Shown: positions 26,705-36,220, counted from the first letter of the stretch. The stretch is 64,000 nucleotides of DNA from Superficieibacter sp. HKU1 (GCF_029319185.1 NZ_CP119754.1:3038001-3102000); one strand, 5' to 3'. The notes: generated by a model from the sequence alone, not told the origin. A program made the numbers and translations.

Positions 26705-26771
26705 GCCGGGTGGCGCTACGCTTACCCGGCCTACGGTTTCACGGTTTGAAGGCCGGATCCGCTATCCGGCA
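26705..26771. repeat. REP/BIME-like element between nrdA and nrdB
   Basis: GCCGGGTGGCGCTACGCTTA continuing to CCCGGC (26705-26730) is a REP hairpin; a second GC-rich hairpin, GCCGGAT...ATCCGGC, occupies 26752-26770. Such elements between operon genes can stabilise or separate messages. Confidence 0.75.
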
Positions 26772-26796
26772 CGCATCCCACAAAGGACTCACTTTC

Positions 26797-27927
26797 ATGG
26801 CATACACCACCTTTTCACAGACGAAAAATGATCAGCTGCTGGAACCGATGTTTTTCGGCCAGCCGGTGAACGTGGCACGCTACGATCAGCAAAAATATGA
26901 CATCTTCGAAAAGCTGATTGAAAAGCAACTCTCCTTCTTCTGGCGCCCTGAAGAAGTCGACGTCTCCCGCGACCGCATTGACTACCAGGCGCTGCCGGAG
27001 CACGAAAAACACATCTTTATCAGCAACCTGAAATACCAGACGCTGCTGGACTCTATTCAGGGACGCAGCCCGAACGTGGCTTTGCTGCCGCTGATCTCGA
27101 TCCCTGAACTGGAAACCTGGGTAGAGACCTGGGCCTTCTCCGAAACGATCCACTCACGCTCTTATACGCATATCATCCGTAATATCGTTAACGATCCGGC
27201 GATTGTATTTGACGATATTGTCACCAATGAGCAGATCCAGAAGCGTGCTGACGGCATTTCCAGCTATTACGATGAATTAATCGAGATGACCAGCTACTGG
27301 CATCTGCTGGGCGAAGGCACGCACCAGGTGAAGGGTAAAACCGTCACGGTTAACCTGCATGAGCTGAAGAAAAAACTCTACTTGTGTCTGATGAGCGTGA
27401 ACGCGCTGGAGGCCATCCGCTTCTACGTCAGCTTCGCCTGCTCATTTGCCTTCGCCGAGCGTGAACTGATGGAAGGCAACGCCAAGATTATCCGCTTGAT
27501 CGCCCGCGACGAAGCGCTGCACCTGACCGGCACTCAGCATATGCTGAACCTGCTGCGCTCCGGAACCGACGATCCGGAGATGGCGGTAATCGCTGAAGAG
27601 TGCAAACAGGAATGCTATGACCTGTTCGTACAGGCGGCGTTGCAGGAGAAAGAGTGGGCAGGCTATCTGTTCCGCGATGGCTCTATGATTGGCCTGAACA
27701 AAGATATTCTGTGCCAGTACATTGAGTACATCACCAATATCCGCATGCAGGCCGTGGGTCTGGATTTGCCGTTCCAGACCCGCTCGAACCCTATTCCGTG
27801 GATCAATACCTGGCTGGTGTCCGACAACGTACAGGTTGCACCGCAGGAAGTGGAAGTCAGTTCTTATCTGGTCGGTCAGATTGACTCTGAGGTCAATACC
27901 GACGACCTGAGCGATTTCCAGCTCTGA
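26797..27927 (+). CDS. nrdB: Ribonucleoside-diphosphate reductase 1 subunit beta
   Basis: The 376-residue small subunit holds the diiron-tyrosyl radical. Iron ligands Asp85, Glu116 and His119 and the radical tyrosine 123 (counting Met; Tyr122 in mature numbering) lie in LLDSIQ and SETIHSRSY. The second ligand set is in the EXXH motif DEALHL. The ATG at 26797 gives the known N-terminus AYTTFSQTKNDQ; an upstream extension of the frame runs through the REP and is not coding. Its TGA overlaps the yfaE ATG (TGATG). Confidence 0.99.
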   Translation: MAYTTFSQTKNDQLLEPMFFGQPVNVARYDQQKYDIFEKLIEKQLSFFWRPEEVDVSRDRIDYQALPEHEKHIFISNLKYQTLLDSIQGRSPNVALLPLISIPELETWVETWAFSETIHSRSYTHIIRNIVNDPAIVFDDIVTNEQIQKRADGISSYYDELIEMTSYWHLLGEGTHQVKGKTVTVNLHELKKKLYLCLMSVNALEAIRFYVSFACSFAFAERELMEGNAKIIRLIARDEALHLTGTQHMLNLLRSGTDDPEMAVIAEECKQECYDLFVQAALQEKEWAGYLFRDGSMIGLNKDILCQYIEYITNIRMQAVGLDLPFQTRSNPIPWINTWLVSDNVQVAPQEVEVSSYLVGQIDSEVNTDDLSDFQL

Positions 27928-28181
27928 TGAGCCGGGTCACGCTGTGCATCACTGGCACCCATTTGCTGTGCCAGGATGAGCACCCGTCGCTGCTGGCGGC
28001 GCTGGAATTTCATCAGGTGACGGTGGAATACCAGTGTCGTGAAGGGTACTGCGGCTCCTGTCGCACCCGGCTGGTGGCAGGTCAGGTCGAATGGCTGACG
28101 CAACCGCTGGCATTCATTCAGCCCGGCGAGATTTTGCCCTGCTGTTGCAGGGCGAAAGGCGATATTGAAATTGAGATTTAA
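27927..28181 (+). CDS. yfaE: [2Fe-2S] ferredoxin YfaE, NrdB cofactor maintenance
   Basis: An 84-residue ferredoxin that delivers electrons to rebuild the NrdB diiron-tyrosyl cofactor. The cluster ligands follow the plant-type pattern: Cys37, Cys42 and Cys45 in CREGYCGSC, and a fourth from the CCC triplet at 72-74. The start overlaps the nrdB stop by one base, indicating coupled translation. Only 5 bp separate its stop from the end of the convergent MFS remnant. Confidence 0.95.
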   Translation: MSRVTLCITGTHLLCQDEHPSLLAALEFHQVTVEYQCREGYCGSCRTRLVAGQVEWLTQPLAFIQPGEILPCCCRAKGDIEIEI

Positions 28182-28186
28182 GCGGC

Positions 28187-28681
28187 TTAATGCAGTTCTC
28201 TGGTGGAAACCAGCTTGACGTTGCCGCGCATTTTCATCTGTACGATATACAGCGCACCAGCAAGTACCACCACCACCGCGCCTACCAGATAAATCGCCCG
28301 ATACCCTGCCCCCTCAACCATCAAGCCCATAATAAAGGCACCCATGGCCATGCCGGCATCCATCGCATTAAAAAATAGCGAGTTGGCGACGCCGATTTTA
28401 TGCGGCTCAACCGAACTGATAATCTGCGTCTGGAATACCGGGGTGACTGAGCCGTAGCCAATACCGATCAGCGCCCCTGACAGCACCATAGTTACGCTGC
28501 CGTGGGTATAGCCCAGCACCACCAGCCCAAGAGTAAAGGCCAGCAGGCAGGGATAGACCACATACTTTGGCCCTTTCTTGTCGCAGAGGTTGCCGGTGAA
28601 AGTACGGCACGCCATCAGAAATAGCGCGTAACAGAGCAGAAAATTACTGGCCGCCGCCATTAAATCCAGCTCGTGCGCCAT
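28187..28681 (-). pseudogene. 3' remnant of an MFS transporter gene
   Basis: About 165 residues are recognisable as the C-terminal half of a 12-helix MFS transporter. They start near LDLMAAASNFLLCYALFLMA, with the inter-helix motif FTGNLCDKKGPKYVVYP, and run through five to six hydrophobic segments to VQMKMRGNVKL. The N-terminal half is missing. Upstream of about 28681 the same frame runs antisense through a LysR gene remnant and is no longer transporter-like. A typical protein has ~390 residues, so this cannot be a functional transporter. The break coincides with the break in the neighbouring regulator gene. Confidence 0.8.
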
Positions 28682-29215
28682 TTTGAAACGCACTATCCGC
28701 ATATTAAAATTATCCCCTATGAAGCCAACAGCGCGGAAATAATAGACTCGCTGCAAAAAGCAGACATCGATGCCGGCTTTGTCCATTTTCCGATAAATGG
28801 CCTGTATTCTGTCCCGGTTTATACCGATAAATTTTGCGTGGTAGTGCCTGAACAGCATCCTTTTGCGCAGCGTGAGAATGTCGCCCTTGAGGCGTTATTT
28901 AATGAGCCGCTGATTATCAGTAAAGGGCGCTATGAATTAAGTATTATGAGCCTGTTTAAAGAGCATAACATCACGCCCAGAATTAAATATGAATTTAACC
29001 ATCCGGCAACGGCCATCAGTTTTATTCGTCAGGGGCTGGGGATCGCTCTGTTACCCGAGCTGACGCTAAACAGCGTGGAGCATAATCTCTGTTCTGTGCC
29101 GCTGGAGCCAACCTTTTACCGGACTATTTCGCTGGTCAGTAAAGAAGAACCCATCAGCGGTAGCCCGCTCGCGTTGCTGAATGCCTGCCTGCAACATTCT
29201 GCGACCGTGAAGTAG
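28673..29215 (+). pseudogene. 3' remnant of a LysR-type regulator gene
   Basis: About 180 residues correspond to the effector-binding domain of a LysR-family regulator: RHFETHYPHIKIIPYEA, then DIDAGFVHFP, VVVPEQHPFA, PLIISKGR and SFIRQGLGIALLPEL. The N-terminal ~110 residues, including the helix-turn-helix, are gone, and an in-frame TAA lies at 28661-28663. The GTG at 28673 is only the first possible start in the frame. Divergent arrangement with the MFS remnant suggests a former regulator-target pair that lost both 5' ends and the shared promoter. Confidence 0.8.
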
Positions 29216-29239
29216 CCGGGCGGCCTTGCGCCGCCCGGC
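29215..29239. repeat. GC-rich REP-like hairpin after glpT
   Basis: GCCGGGCGGC (29215-29224) and GCCGCCCGGC (29230-29239) form a perfect 10-bp stem with a 5-base loop, 5 bp past the glpT stop. There is no T run, so it is more likely a REP half-unit or 3' mRNA protector than a classic terminator. Confidence 0.7.
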
Positions 29240-29244
29240 CAGTA

Positions 29245-30597
29245 TTACCGTTGCTTCTGCGCAAGGGCAGCATGGTGACGCTTCTCGCCGATCATCACCA
29301 CAATCAGCAGGAGCACGGCCAGCACGCTGCCGCCAATCATCACAATAAATCCGCCGTCCCAGCCAAAGAAGTCGACGGTATAACCGACAATCGCACTGGC
29401 CGCTACCGATCCGCCGAGGTAGCCAAACAGGCCGGTAAAGCCCGCCGCCGTACCCGCCGCTTTTTTCGGTGCCAGCTCAAGGGCATGCAGACCAATCAAC
29501 ATTACCGGGCCGTAAATCAAAAAGCCGATGGTAATCATACAGACCATATCGACCGTCGGGTTGCCCGGCGGGTTAAGCCAGTAAACCACGGTGGCAATGG
29601 TCACCAGCGTCATAAAGAAGACGCCGGTCGCACCGCGGTTACCACGGAAGACTTTGTCCGACATCCAGCCGCAAAGCAGCGTACCGGGGATCCCCGCGTA
29701 TTCATATAAGAAGTATGCCCAGGAAGATTTATCCAGCGCAAAATGCTTCACTTCTTTCAGATAGGTCGGTGACCAGTCGAGAATGCCGTAGCGCAACAGG
29801 TAAACAAATACGTTAGCAATGGCGATATACCACAACAGTTTGTTGGGCAGTACGTACTGCATAAAGATTTGCTTCGCGGTCAGTTCCTCTTCCGCTTTCT
29901 CGTTATAGTCATCCGGATAATCGTTTTTGTACTCTTCAATAGGCGGCAGGCCGCAGGACTGCGGGGTGTCGCGCATCAGGGAGAAAGCAATGACAGCCAC
30001 CACAATCGCGGCAAACGCTGGCATATAGAGCGCCGCTTTCCAGTCGTTAAACCACGCCATCCCCAGCAGAAATAACAGCGGAGGAATACCGCCACCGACG
30101 TTATGCGCGCAGTTCCACACCGAGACGATCCCACCGCGCTCTTTTTGCGACCACCAGTGGACCATCGTGCGCCCGCACGGCGGCCAGCCCATGCCCTGAA
30201 ACCAGCCGCAGATAAACAGCAGCACAAACATGATGGCGATGCTGGAGGTGGCCCAGGGCACAAAGCCCATAAACAGCATCACTAACGCCGCCAGAATCAG
30301 GCCCGCCGGGAGGAAAACGCGCGGATTCGACCGGTCGGAAACCGAGCCCATAATGAATTTGGAGAAACCGTAGGCGATGGAAATCCCCGACAGCGCAAAA
30401 CCCAGGTCGCCGCGTGAAAACCCTTGTTCAACCAGATACGGCATGGCGAGAGCAAAGTTTTTACGCACCAGATAATAGGCGGCATAACCGAAGAAGATCC
30501 CCAGGAAAATTTGCCAGCGCAGTCGACGATAAGTCGGGTCAATTTCCGCCTCAGGCAGGCGCGCCCGATGAGGAGCAGGTTTAAAAATACTCAGCAT
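29245..30597 (-). CDS. glpT: Glycerol-3-phosphate:phosphate antiporter GlpT
   Basis: A 450-residue 12-helix MFS transporter of the inner membrane that exchanges external glycerol-3-phosphate for phosphate; it is also the route for fosfomycin. The N-terminus MLSIFKPAPHRARLP matches E. coli, so I place the start at ATG 30597, six codons into the longer frame. Landmarks are YLVRKNFALAMPYL, GWFQGMGWPPCGRTMVHWWS and the central loop PPIEEYKNDYPDDYNEKAEEEL. It is divergent from glpA, with GlpR-like operators between them. In E. coli glpQ follows glpT; it is absent here. Confidence 0.98.
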   Translation of the reverse strand: MLSIFKPAPHRARLPEAEIDPTYRRLRWQIFLGIFFGYAAYYLVRKNFALAMPYLVEQGFSRGDLGFALSGISIAYGFSKFIMGSVSDRSNPRVFLPAGLILAALVMLFMGFVPWATSSIAIMFVLLFICGWFQGMGWPPCGRTMVHWWSQKERGGIVSVWNCAHNVGGGIPPLLFLLGMAWFNDWKAALYMPAFAAIVVAVIAFSLMRDTPQSCGLPPIEEYKNDYPDDYNEKAEEELTAKQIFMQYVLPNKLLWYIAIANVFVYLLRYGILDWSPTYLKEVKHFALDKSSWAYFLYEYAGIPGTLLCGWMSDKVFRGNRGATGVFFMTLVTIATVVYWLNPPGNPTVDMVCMITIGFLIYGPVMLIGLHALELAPKKAAGTAAGFTGLFGYLGGSVAASAIVGYTVDFFGWDGGFIVMIGGSVLAVLLLIVVMIGEKRHHAALAQKQR

Positions 30598-30846
30598 AAT
30601 AGCCTCCGTGGCCATGTCATATTCAGAGGTAAAAAGCAGAACGTCTGCTTCAGGGGGTTCATACGTTATAAATCGGCAACCACAGGCTGAAGTAAAGCAC
30701 AGATTGTTACATTTTTATGACAAATGTTCAGAAAGGCGCATGCGGTCACATTTAATCTTCGTAAAATGCGCGAATGTGCTCGAAATCAAACATTCCTTAC
30801 CTTTTCTATGGCTAAATGTTAATAAACGAACAGTAAGGGGAAGGCG
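30598..30846. promoter_or_regulatory. glpT-glpA divergent control region with GlpR- and CRP-like sites
   Basis: Three candidate GlpR operators built on AATGTTC/ACATT-type half-sites lie at 30723-30742, 30773-30794 and 30815-30833. A CRP-like right half, TCACATTT, is at 30746-30753. This fits the known control of glpTQ and glpACB by GlpR, cAMP-CRP and anaerobic regulators. FNR and ArcA sites were not resolved. Confidence 0.55.
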
Positions 30847-32475
30847 ATGAAGGCACCGGTAGCGCAGGAAAGTGATGTGATTGTCATTGGTGGCGGAGCC
30901 ACCGGTGCCGGTATCGCGCGCGACAGCGCCCTGCGCGGGCTGCGGGTTACGCTTCTTGAACGCCATGATATTGCGACGGGTGCCACGGGGCGCAATCATG
31001 GATTGCTGCACAGCGGCGCGCGTTATGCGGTGACCGATGGCGAATCAGCGCGCGAGTGCATTAGCGAAAATCAGATCCTCAAACGCATCGCCCGCCACTG
31101 CGTTGAACCCACCGATGGCCTGTTTATTACCCTGCCAGAGGATGAGCTGTCATTTCAGGCAACCTTTGTCAGCGCCTGCGAAAGCGCCGGGATCCGCGCG
31201 GAGATTATCGACCCGGCCCTCGCCAGGCGGATTGAACCCGCGGTTAACCCGCACTTAACGGGTGCCGTCAGAGTCCCGGATGGCACCCTCGATCCTTTCC
31301 GCCTGACCGCCGCGAACATGCTGGATGCCCGCGAGCACGGTGCCACTATTCTTACCGCCCATGAAGTGACCGGGCTGGTGCGCAACGGCGCGACGGTGTG
31401 CGGCGTGCATGTCATTAATCATCTGACCGGCGAAGCGCAGACGCTTTATGCCCCGGTCGTGGTCAACGCGGCAGGGATTTGGGGTCAGCGCATCGCGGAG
31501 TATGCCGACCTGAGTATTCGCATGTTTCCGGCCAAAGGATCGCTGCTGATCCTCGATCACCGTATTAATCAACACGTGATCAACCGCTGCCGCAAGCCTT
31601 CCGACGCCGATATTCTGGTGCCTGGCGATACCATTTCGCTGATTGGTACCACCTCCCTGCATATTGATTATGCTGAGATTGACCAGAATCGGGTGACGGC
31701 CGAAGAAGTGGATATTCTGTTGCGCGAGGGGGAAAAGCTGTCGCCGATTATGGCGCAGACCCGTATTTTACGCGCCTATGCCGGGGTTCGCCCGCTGGTC
31801 GCCAGCGATGACGATCCGAGCGGGCGCAACGTCAGCCGGGGCATTGTTCTCTTCGATCACGCCAGCCGCGACGGTATGGAAGGCTTTATTACCATTACCG
31901 GCGGCAAACTGATGACCTACCGGCTGATGGCGGAATGGGCAACCGACGCCGTCTGCCGCAAGCTGGGAAACCATCAGCCGTGCACCACCGCCAGCACGCC
32001 GCTGCCCGGATCGCAGGGGCCGGTGGAACATACGCTGCAACGCATGATCTCGCTTCCTGCGCCGCTGCGCGGCTCGGCGGTATACCGCCACGGCGACCGC
32101 ACTCCCTCCTGGCTGGGCGAAGGCCGCCTGCACCGCAGCGTGGTGTGCGAATGTGAAGCGGTGACCGCCGGAGAAGTCCAGTACGCGGTGGAAAATCTGG
32201 CCGTCAACAGTCTGCTCGATCTGCGCCGCCGCACCCGCGTCGGCATGGGAACCTGCCAGGGCGAACTGTGCGCCTGCCGCGCCGCAGGCCTGCTCCAGCG
32301 GTTTAACGTCACCACATCAGCCCAGTCATTACGCCAGCTTTCCGACTTTCTTAACGAGCGCTGGAAAGGCATCCAGCCCGTCGCGTGGGGCGATGCGCTG
32401 CGCGAAAGTGAATTTACGCGCTGGGTTTATCAGGGCCTGTGCGGTCTGGAGAAGGAGCAAAAGCATGAGATTTGA
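30847..32475 (+). CDS. glpA: Anaerobic glycerol-3-phosphate dehydrogenase subunit A
   Basis: The 542-residue catalytic flavoprotein oxidises glycerol-3-phosphate to dihydroxyacetone phosphate under anaerobic conditions. The FAD motif DVIVIGGGATGAGIARD starts near residue 10, followed by TGRNHGLLHSGARY. The C-terminal BFD-like [2Fe-2S] region has the cysteines of VCECEAVT and GTCQGELCACR. Length equals the E. coli enzyme. Its last 11 bases overlap the glpB start, a tight operon arrangement. Confidence 0.98.
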   Translation: MKAPVAQESDVIVIGGGATGAGIARDSALRGLRVTLLERHDIATGATGRNHGLLHSGARYAVTDGESARECISENQILKRIARHCVEPTDGLFITLPEDELSFQATFVSACESAGIRAEIIDPALARRIEPAVNPHLTGAVRVPDGTLDPFRLTAANMLDAREHGATILTAHEVTGLVRNGATVCGVHVINHLTGEAQTLYAPVVVNAAGIWGQRIAEYADLSIRMFPAKGSLLILDHRINQHVINRCRKPSDADILVPGDTISLIGTTSLHIDYAEIDQNRVTAEEVDILLREGEKLSPIMAQTRILRAYAGVRPLVASDDDPSGRNVSRGIVLFDHASRDGMEGFITITGGKLMTYRLMAEWATDAVCRKLGNHQPCTTASTPLPGSQGPVEHTLQRMISLPAPLRGSAVYRHGDRTPSWLGEGRLHRSVVCECEAVTAGEVQYAVENLAVNSLLDLRRRTRVGMGTCQGELCACRAAGLLQRFNVTTSAQSLRQLSDFLNERWKGIQPVAWGDALRESEFTRWVYQGLCGLEKEQKHEI

Positions 32476-33724
32476 TACGGTGATCATCGGCGGCGGTCTG
32501 GCGGGTCTGCTGTGCGGGCTGCGATTACAGAATGCAGGTCTGCGCTGTGCGATTGTCAGCCGGGGGCAAAGCGCCCTCGCCTTCTCCTCCGGATCGCTCG
32601 ATCTGTTAAGCGTCCTGCCGGATGGCACGCCAGTCAGTGATATTCGTACCGGTCTGGAAAAACTTGGCGTGCAGGCACCAGAACATCCCTATTCGCTGCT
32701 GGGGGTGGAAACGGTGCTCACGCTGGCCCAACAAACGCAGCACCTGCTGGCGGAATGCGGGGCATTAATGCAGGGAAACCTCAGCCACAATCACTCCCGC
32801 GTGACGCCGCTCGGCACGCTGCGCAGCGCCTGGCTTAGCCCGCAGGAGGTACCCGTCACGCCGCTGACTGCCCGGCGAATTTGCGTGGCGGGCATTACCG
32901 GCATGATGGATTTCCAGCCCCACCTCGCAGCCGCCTCGCTGCGCGACTACGGACCCACGGTGGAGGTCGCCGAGATCGACCTGCCAGAACTGGATATGCT
33001 GCGCGACAATCCCACGGAATTTCGCGCCGTCACCATCGCCCGCGTGCTGGACGATGAAGCGCACTGGCCGCGGCTTTATCAGGCGCTTCTGCCGCTGGCG
33101 CAGCGCTGCGATGCCCTGTTTATGCCCGCCTGCTTTGGCCTGGAAGATCGTCGCCTTTATGAATGGTTAAGCCAGCGGCTTCCCTGTTTGCTGCATTTAT
33201 TACCGACGCTGCCGCCGTCGGTGCCTGGTCTGCGTCTGCATCGTCAGCTACAGCGTCAGTTCGTTAAATCCGGCGGTACCTGGCTGCCTGGCGACGAAGT
33301 TAAGCGGGTCACGCTGAGCGAAGGAAACGTGAGCGAAGTCTGGACCCGTCATCATGCGGATATTCCGCTGCGTCCACGTTTTGTGGTTCTCGCCAGCGGC
33401 AGCTTTTTCAGCTATGGCCTGCTGGCCGAACGCAACGGTATTCGTGAGCCTGTTTTAGGGCTTGAGGTCCAGCAAACCGCCAGCCGCGCCGACTGGTATG
33501 CGCGTGATTTTTTTGCCCCTCAGCCGTGGCAGCAATTTGGGGTGAAGGTCGATAGCCACCTGCGTCCGCAAGCGGCTGGCGAAACCCTTACCAATGTGTT
33601 CGCGGTCGGCGCGGTCCTTGGCGGATTTGATCCGATTGCCCAGGGTTGCGGCGGCGGCGTCTCAGCCGTTACCGCGCTATTTGCCGCCCGGCACATTATC
33701 GCGCTTGCCGGAGGCCAGTCATGA
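32465..33724 (+). CDS. glpB: Anaerobic glycerol-3-phosphate dehydrogenase subunit B
   Basis: A 419-residue FMN/flavin-binding subunit linking GlpA to GlpC. The dinucleotide motif is FDTVIIGGGLAGLLCGLRL at the N-terminus, and the flavin-end motif NVFAVGAVLGGFDPIAQGCGGGV is near the C-terminus. The ATG at 32465 gives the known start MRFDTVIIGGG and overlaps glpA by 11 bases; the longer frame upstream is glpA out of frame. The stop overlaps the glpC start (ATGA). Confidence 0.97.
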   Translation: MRFDTVIIGGGLAGLLCGLRLQNAGLRCAIVSRGQSALAFSSGSLDLLSVLPDGTPVSDIRTGLEKLGVQAPEHPYSLLGVETVLTLAQQTQHLLAECGALMQGNLSHNHSRVTPLGTLRSAWLSPQEVPVTPLTARRICVAGITGMMDFQPHLAAASLRDYGPTVEVAEIDLPELDMLRDNPTEFRAVTIARVLDDEAHWPRLYQALLPLAQRCDALFMPACFGLEDRRLYEWLSQRLPCLLHLLPTLPPSVPGLRLHRQLQRQFVKSGGTWLPGDEVKRVTLSEGNVSEVWTRHHADIPLRPRFVVLASGSFFSYGLLAERNGIREPVLGLEVQQTASRADWYARDFFAPQPWQQFGVKVDSHLRPQAAGETLTNVFAVGAVLGGFDPIAQGCGGGVSAVTALFAARHIIALAGGQS

Positions 33725-34914
33725 GCGATACGCGTTTTGAAAGCTGCATCAAATGCACGGTTTGTACTACCGCATGCCCGGTGAGCCGCGTTAATCCACG
33801 CTATCCCGGCCCGAAACAGGCCGGGCCGGATGGCGAACGGCTGCGTCTGAAAGATGGCGCGCTGTATGACGAGGCGCTGAAATACTGCATCAATTGCAAA
33901 CGCTGTGAGGTGGCCTGCCCGTCAGACGTGAAGATTGGCGACATTATCCAGCAGGCTCGCGCGCGCTACGCTACCACGCGTCCTTCATTACGGAATATTA
34001 TACTGAGCCATACCGATTTAATGGGCAGCCTGTCCACGCCCTTCGCGCCCGTGGTTAACGCCGCAACCTCGCTGAAGCCGGTGCGTCAACTGCTTGATCA
34101 TGCATTAAAAATTGACCACCGCCGCACGCTGCCAAAATATTCTTTTGGCACCTTCCGCCGCTGGTACCGGAGCGTGGCGGCGCAGCAGGCGCAGTACCCC
34201 GATCAGGTCGCCTTTTTCCACGGTTGCTTTGTGAATTACAACCATCCGCAGCTGGGTAAGGATCTCATTCGCGTGCTGAATGCGATGGGCACCGGCGTAC
34301 AGCTACTGAGTAAAGAGAAATGCTGCGGCGTGCCGTTAATCGCCAACGGTTTTACCGATAAGGCGCGCAAACAGGCAGTCAGCAATGTGGCGTCGTTACG
34401 GGAAGCGATTAGTGAGAAAGGTATCCCGGTCATCGCGACCTCTTCCACCTGCACGTTTGCCCTGCGCGATGAATATCCGCAGGTGCTGGACGTGGACAAT
34501 AGCGGACTGCGCGAACATATTGAACTGGCAACCCGCTGGCTATGGCGCAAACTGGATGCGGGGCAAAGGCTGCCGCTGAAAACGCTGCCGCTGAAAGTGG
34601 TGTATCACACGCCGTGCCATATGGAAAAAATGGGCTGGACGCTGTATACGCTAGAGCTGCTGCGCCTGATCCCAGGGCTGGAACTCACGGTGCTGGACTC
34701 GCAGTGCTGCGGAATTGCCGGCACCTACGGCTTCAAGAAGGAGAATTACCCGACGTCGCAGGCAATAGGCGCGCCGCTATTTCGGCAAATTGACGAGAGC
34801 GGTGCCGATCTGGTGGTGACGGACTGCGAAACCTGCAAATGGCAAATTGAGATGTCCACCAGCAAACGCTGTGAACATCCCATTACGTTACTGGCGAAAG
34901 CGCTGGACGGGTAA
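33721..34914 (+). CDS. glpC: Anaerobic glycerol-3-phosphate dehydrogenase subunit C
   Basis: A 397-residue iron-sulfur membrane anchor that passes electrons from GlpAB to the menaquinone pool. Two ferredoxin-type [4Fe-4S] motifs sit near the N-terminus: CIKCTVCTTACP and CINCKRCEVACP. Two cysteine-rich CCG domains follow, with KEKCCGVPL and SQCCGIAGTYG. The start at 33721 overlaps glpB by four bases. Together glpABC form the complete anaerobic enzyme operon. Confidence 0.98.
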   Translation: MSDTRFESCIKCTVCTTACPVSRVNPRYPGPKQAGPDGERLRLKDGALYDEALKYCINCKRCEVACPSDVKIGDIIQQARARYATTRPSLRNIILSHTDLMGSLSTPFAPVVNAATSLKPVRQLLDHALKIDHRRTLPKYSFGTFRRWYRSVAAQQAQYPDQVAFFHGCFVNYNHPQLGKDLIRVLNAMGTGVQLLSKEKCCGVPLIANGFTDKARKQAVSNVASLREAISEKGIPVIATSSTCTFALRDEYPQVLDVDNSGLREHIELATRWLWRKLDAGQRLPLKTLPLKVVYHTPCHMEKMGWTLYTLELLRLIPGLELTVLDSQCCGIAGTYGFKKENYPTSQAIGAPLFRQIDESGADLVVTDCETCKWQIEMSTSKRCEHPITLLAKALDG

Positions 34915-34937
34915 CAGCGCCACATTAGCAGAAGTGC

Positions 34938-36134
34938 CTACAGCGCCAGCGACTCCACCACGTTAATCCAGCCGTGTTCGCTGGCAATCGGTTTACCCGC
35001 CAGCCAGCGGCGCAGCATATTGAGCGCCATCATCGCCGCAACCTCCTGGCGGACCTGAAGGGAATGACGGGTGGCACTGAACTTCACCCGCAGCGCCCAC
35101 GTACCATCCGGGGTAGAGAGGGCAAAGTTCAGGTGATCGGACTCCAGCCCGGTCACTGCCAGCGCCAGTCCGGCAAAATGGCTGCGGCGACGCTCTCTCA
35201 CCCAGCGCGCCGTCTGCGCCAGCGTCTCTTGCTGGGCGGGGATCACTTCTGAAGCCAGCAGCGGCGCTCCGGCGCGCGAAAGCTGTAATGCCACCAGACC
35301 GGCGGTAAACTGTTCGCTGAGGGTCAGACTAAGCTGTCGTTCCTGAAGCTGGTGGGTAATTTCCGCCGGAAGTCCATCGGTGCCTTCGAAAATCAGACTC
35401 TCCCCGGCGACGCGTTTCACTTCCGGCCACAGGGCCAGCATCGCGTCGCGCTGCGCGGCAGGTCCGGTCAGCTTCAGTTCAATAATCGGCATTGAAGAGC
35501 GGTAGCCCATCGTGACGCCCGGCGGCAATGCCAGCGGATCGAGGCTTTGCGCTAAATCGCTTTCTGAACGACCAAAGGTGGTCAGACGCAGGCACAGCGG
35601 CGGTTCGACGTGGGTATAACGTTTCTGTAAACGCGGCAGGATCTGCTGCTCGACCATCACTTTAAATTCCGACGGCACGCCGGGGGTGAAAAAAATCAGG
35701 CAGCGGTTAAGCTCAAGGGCAAATCCACAGGCGGTTCCCACCGGATTGTCCACCAGCTCCGCGCTGGCCGGAATTTCGGCCTGCTTACGGTTACTGGGGG
35801 CCATGACGCGTCCACGTTCGCTAAAAAAGCGCTCCATTTGTACCAGCCACACTTCATGCAGCACCAGCGCTTCACCTTTCGCCGTGGCGGCGGCTAAGGC
35901 GCTTAAATCGTCACTGGTCGGCCCCAGTCCACCGTTAACGATCAGCACATCTGCATGTTCGCTGCGCTCACGCAGGACGGCGACTAAATCGTCCAGGTTA
36001 TCGCCAACCGTATTGCGGCGAGAAAGCGGAAATCCCTGAGTAAATAAAAAATCGGCAAGCCAGGCGGCGTTGGTATCGACGATCTGCCCGTGCAGCACTT
36101 CGTCACCCGTGGATAGCATCTCCACATTTATCAT
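34938..36134 (-). CDS. yfaY: CinA-like protein YfaY
   Basis: A 398-residue CinA-family protein, close to the E. coli YfaY length of about 400. The N-terminal MoCF/MoaB-like domain shows EMLSTGDEVLHGQIVDTNAAWLA and NGGLGPTSDDLSALAAA. The C-terminal CinA-type part is diverged and may lack the nicotinamide-nucleotide amidase activity of the paralogue. Its cellular role is not established. Start: two ATGs at 36137 and 36134 follow GGAG; the second has the better spacing. It converges on glpC with a 23-bp gap. Confidence 0.92.
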   Translation of the reverse strand: MINVEMLSTGDEVLHGQIVDTNAAWLADFLFTQGFPLSRRNTVGDNLDDLVAVLRERSEHADVLIVNGGLGPTSDDLSALAAATAKGEALVLHEVWLVQMERFFSERGRVMAPSNRKQAEIPASAELVDNPVGTACGFALELNRCLIFFTPGVPSEFKVMVEQQILPRLQKRYTHVEPPLCLRLTTFGRSESDLAQSLDPLALPPGVTMGYRSSMPIIELKLTGPAAQRDAMLALWPEVKRVAGESLIFEGTDGLPAEITHQLQERQLSLTLSEQFTAGLVALQLSRAGAPLLASEVIPAQQETLAQTARWVRERRRSHFAGLALAVTGLESDHLNFALSTPDGTWALRVKFSATRHSLQVRQEVAAMMALNMLRRWLAGKPIASEHGWINVVESLAL

Positions 36135-36183
36135 CATTTTCTCCAGCAAAAGAGGACGATTCACTATAGCGCATGCGGAGGGG

Positions 36184-36213
36184 AAAAAAAGCGGCGCGGC
36201 GATTTACCGCACC
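36184..36213 (-). terminator. Rho-independent terminator of yfaZ
   Basis: On the minus strand GGTGCGG pairs with CCGCGCC (36207-36213 with 36193-36199, one G-T pair) and a T run corresponding to 36190-36184 follows. It lies 7 bp after the yfaZ stop and precedes yfaY. Confidence 0.8.
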
Positions 36214-36220
36214 GTGGGGA

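Noticed and set aside
26629..26796. Upstream extension of the nrdB frame
   Set aside because: It runs through the end of nrdA and a REP element; the known NrdB N-terminus starts at 26797.
28682..28858. N-terminal extension of the MFS remnant frame
   Set aside because: These residues are antisense to the LysR remnant and show no transporter character.
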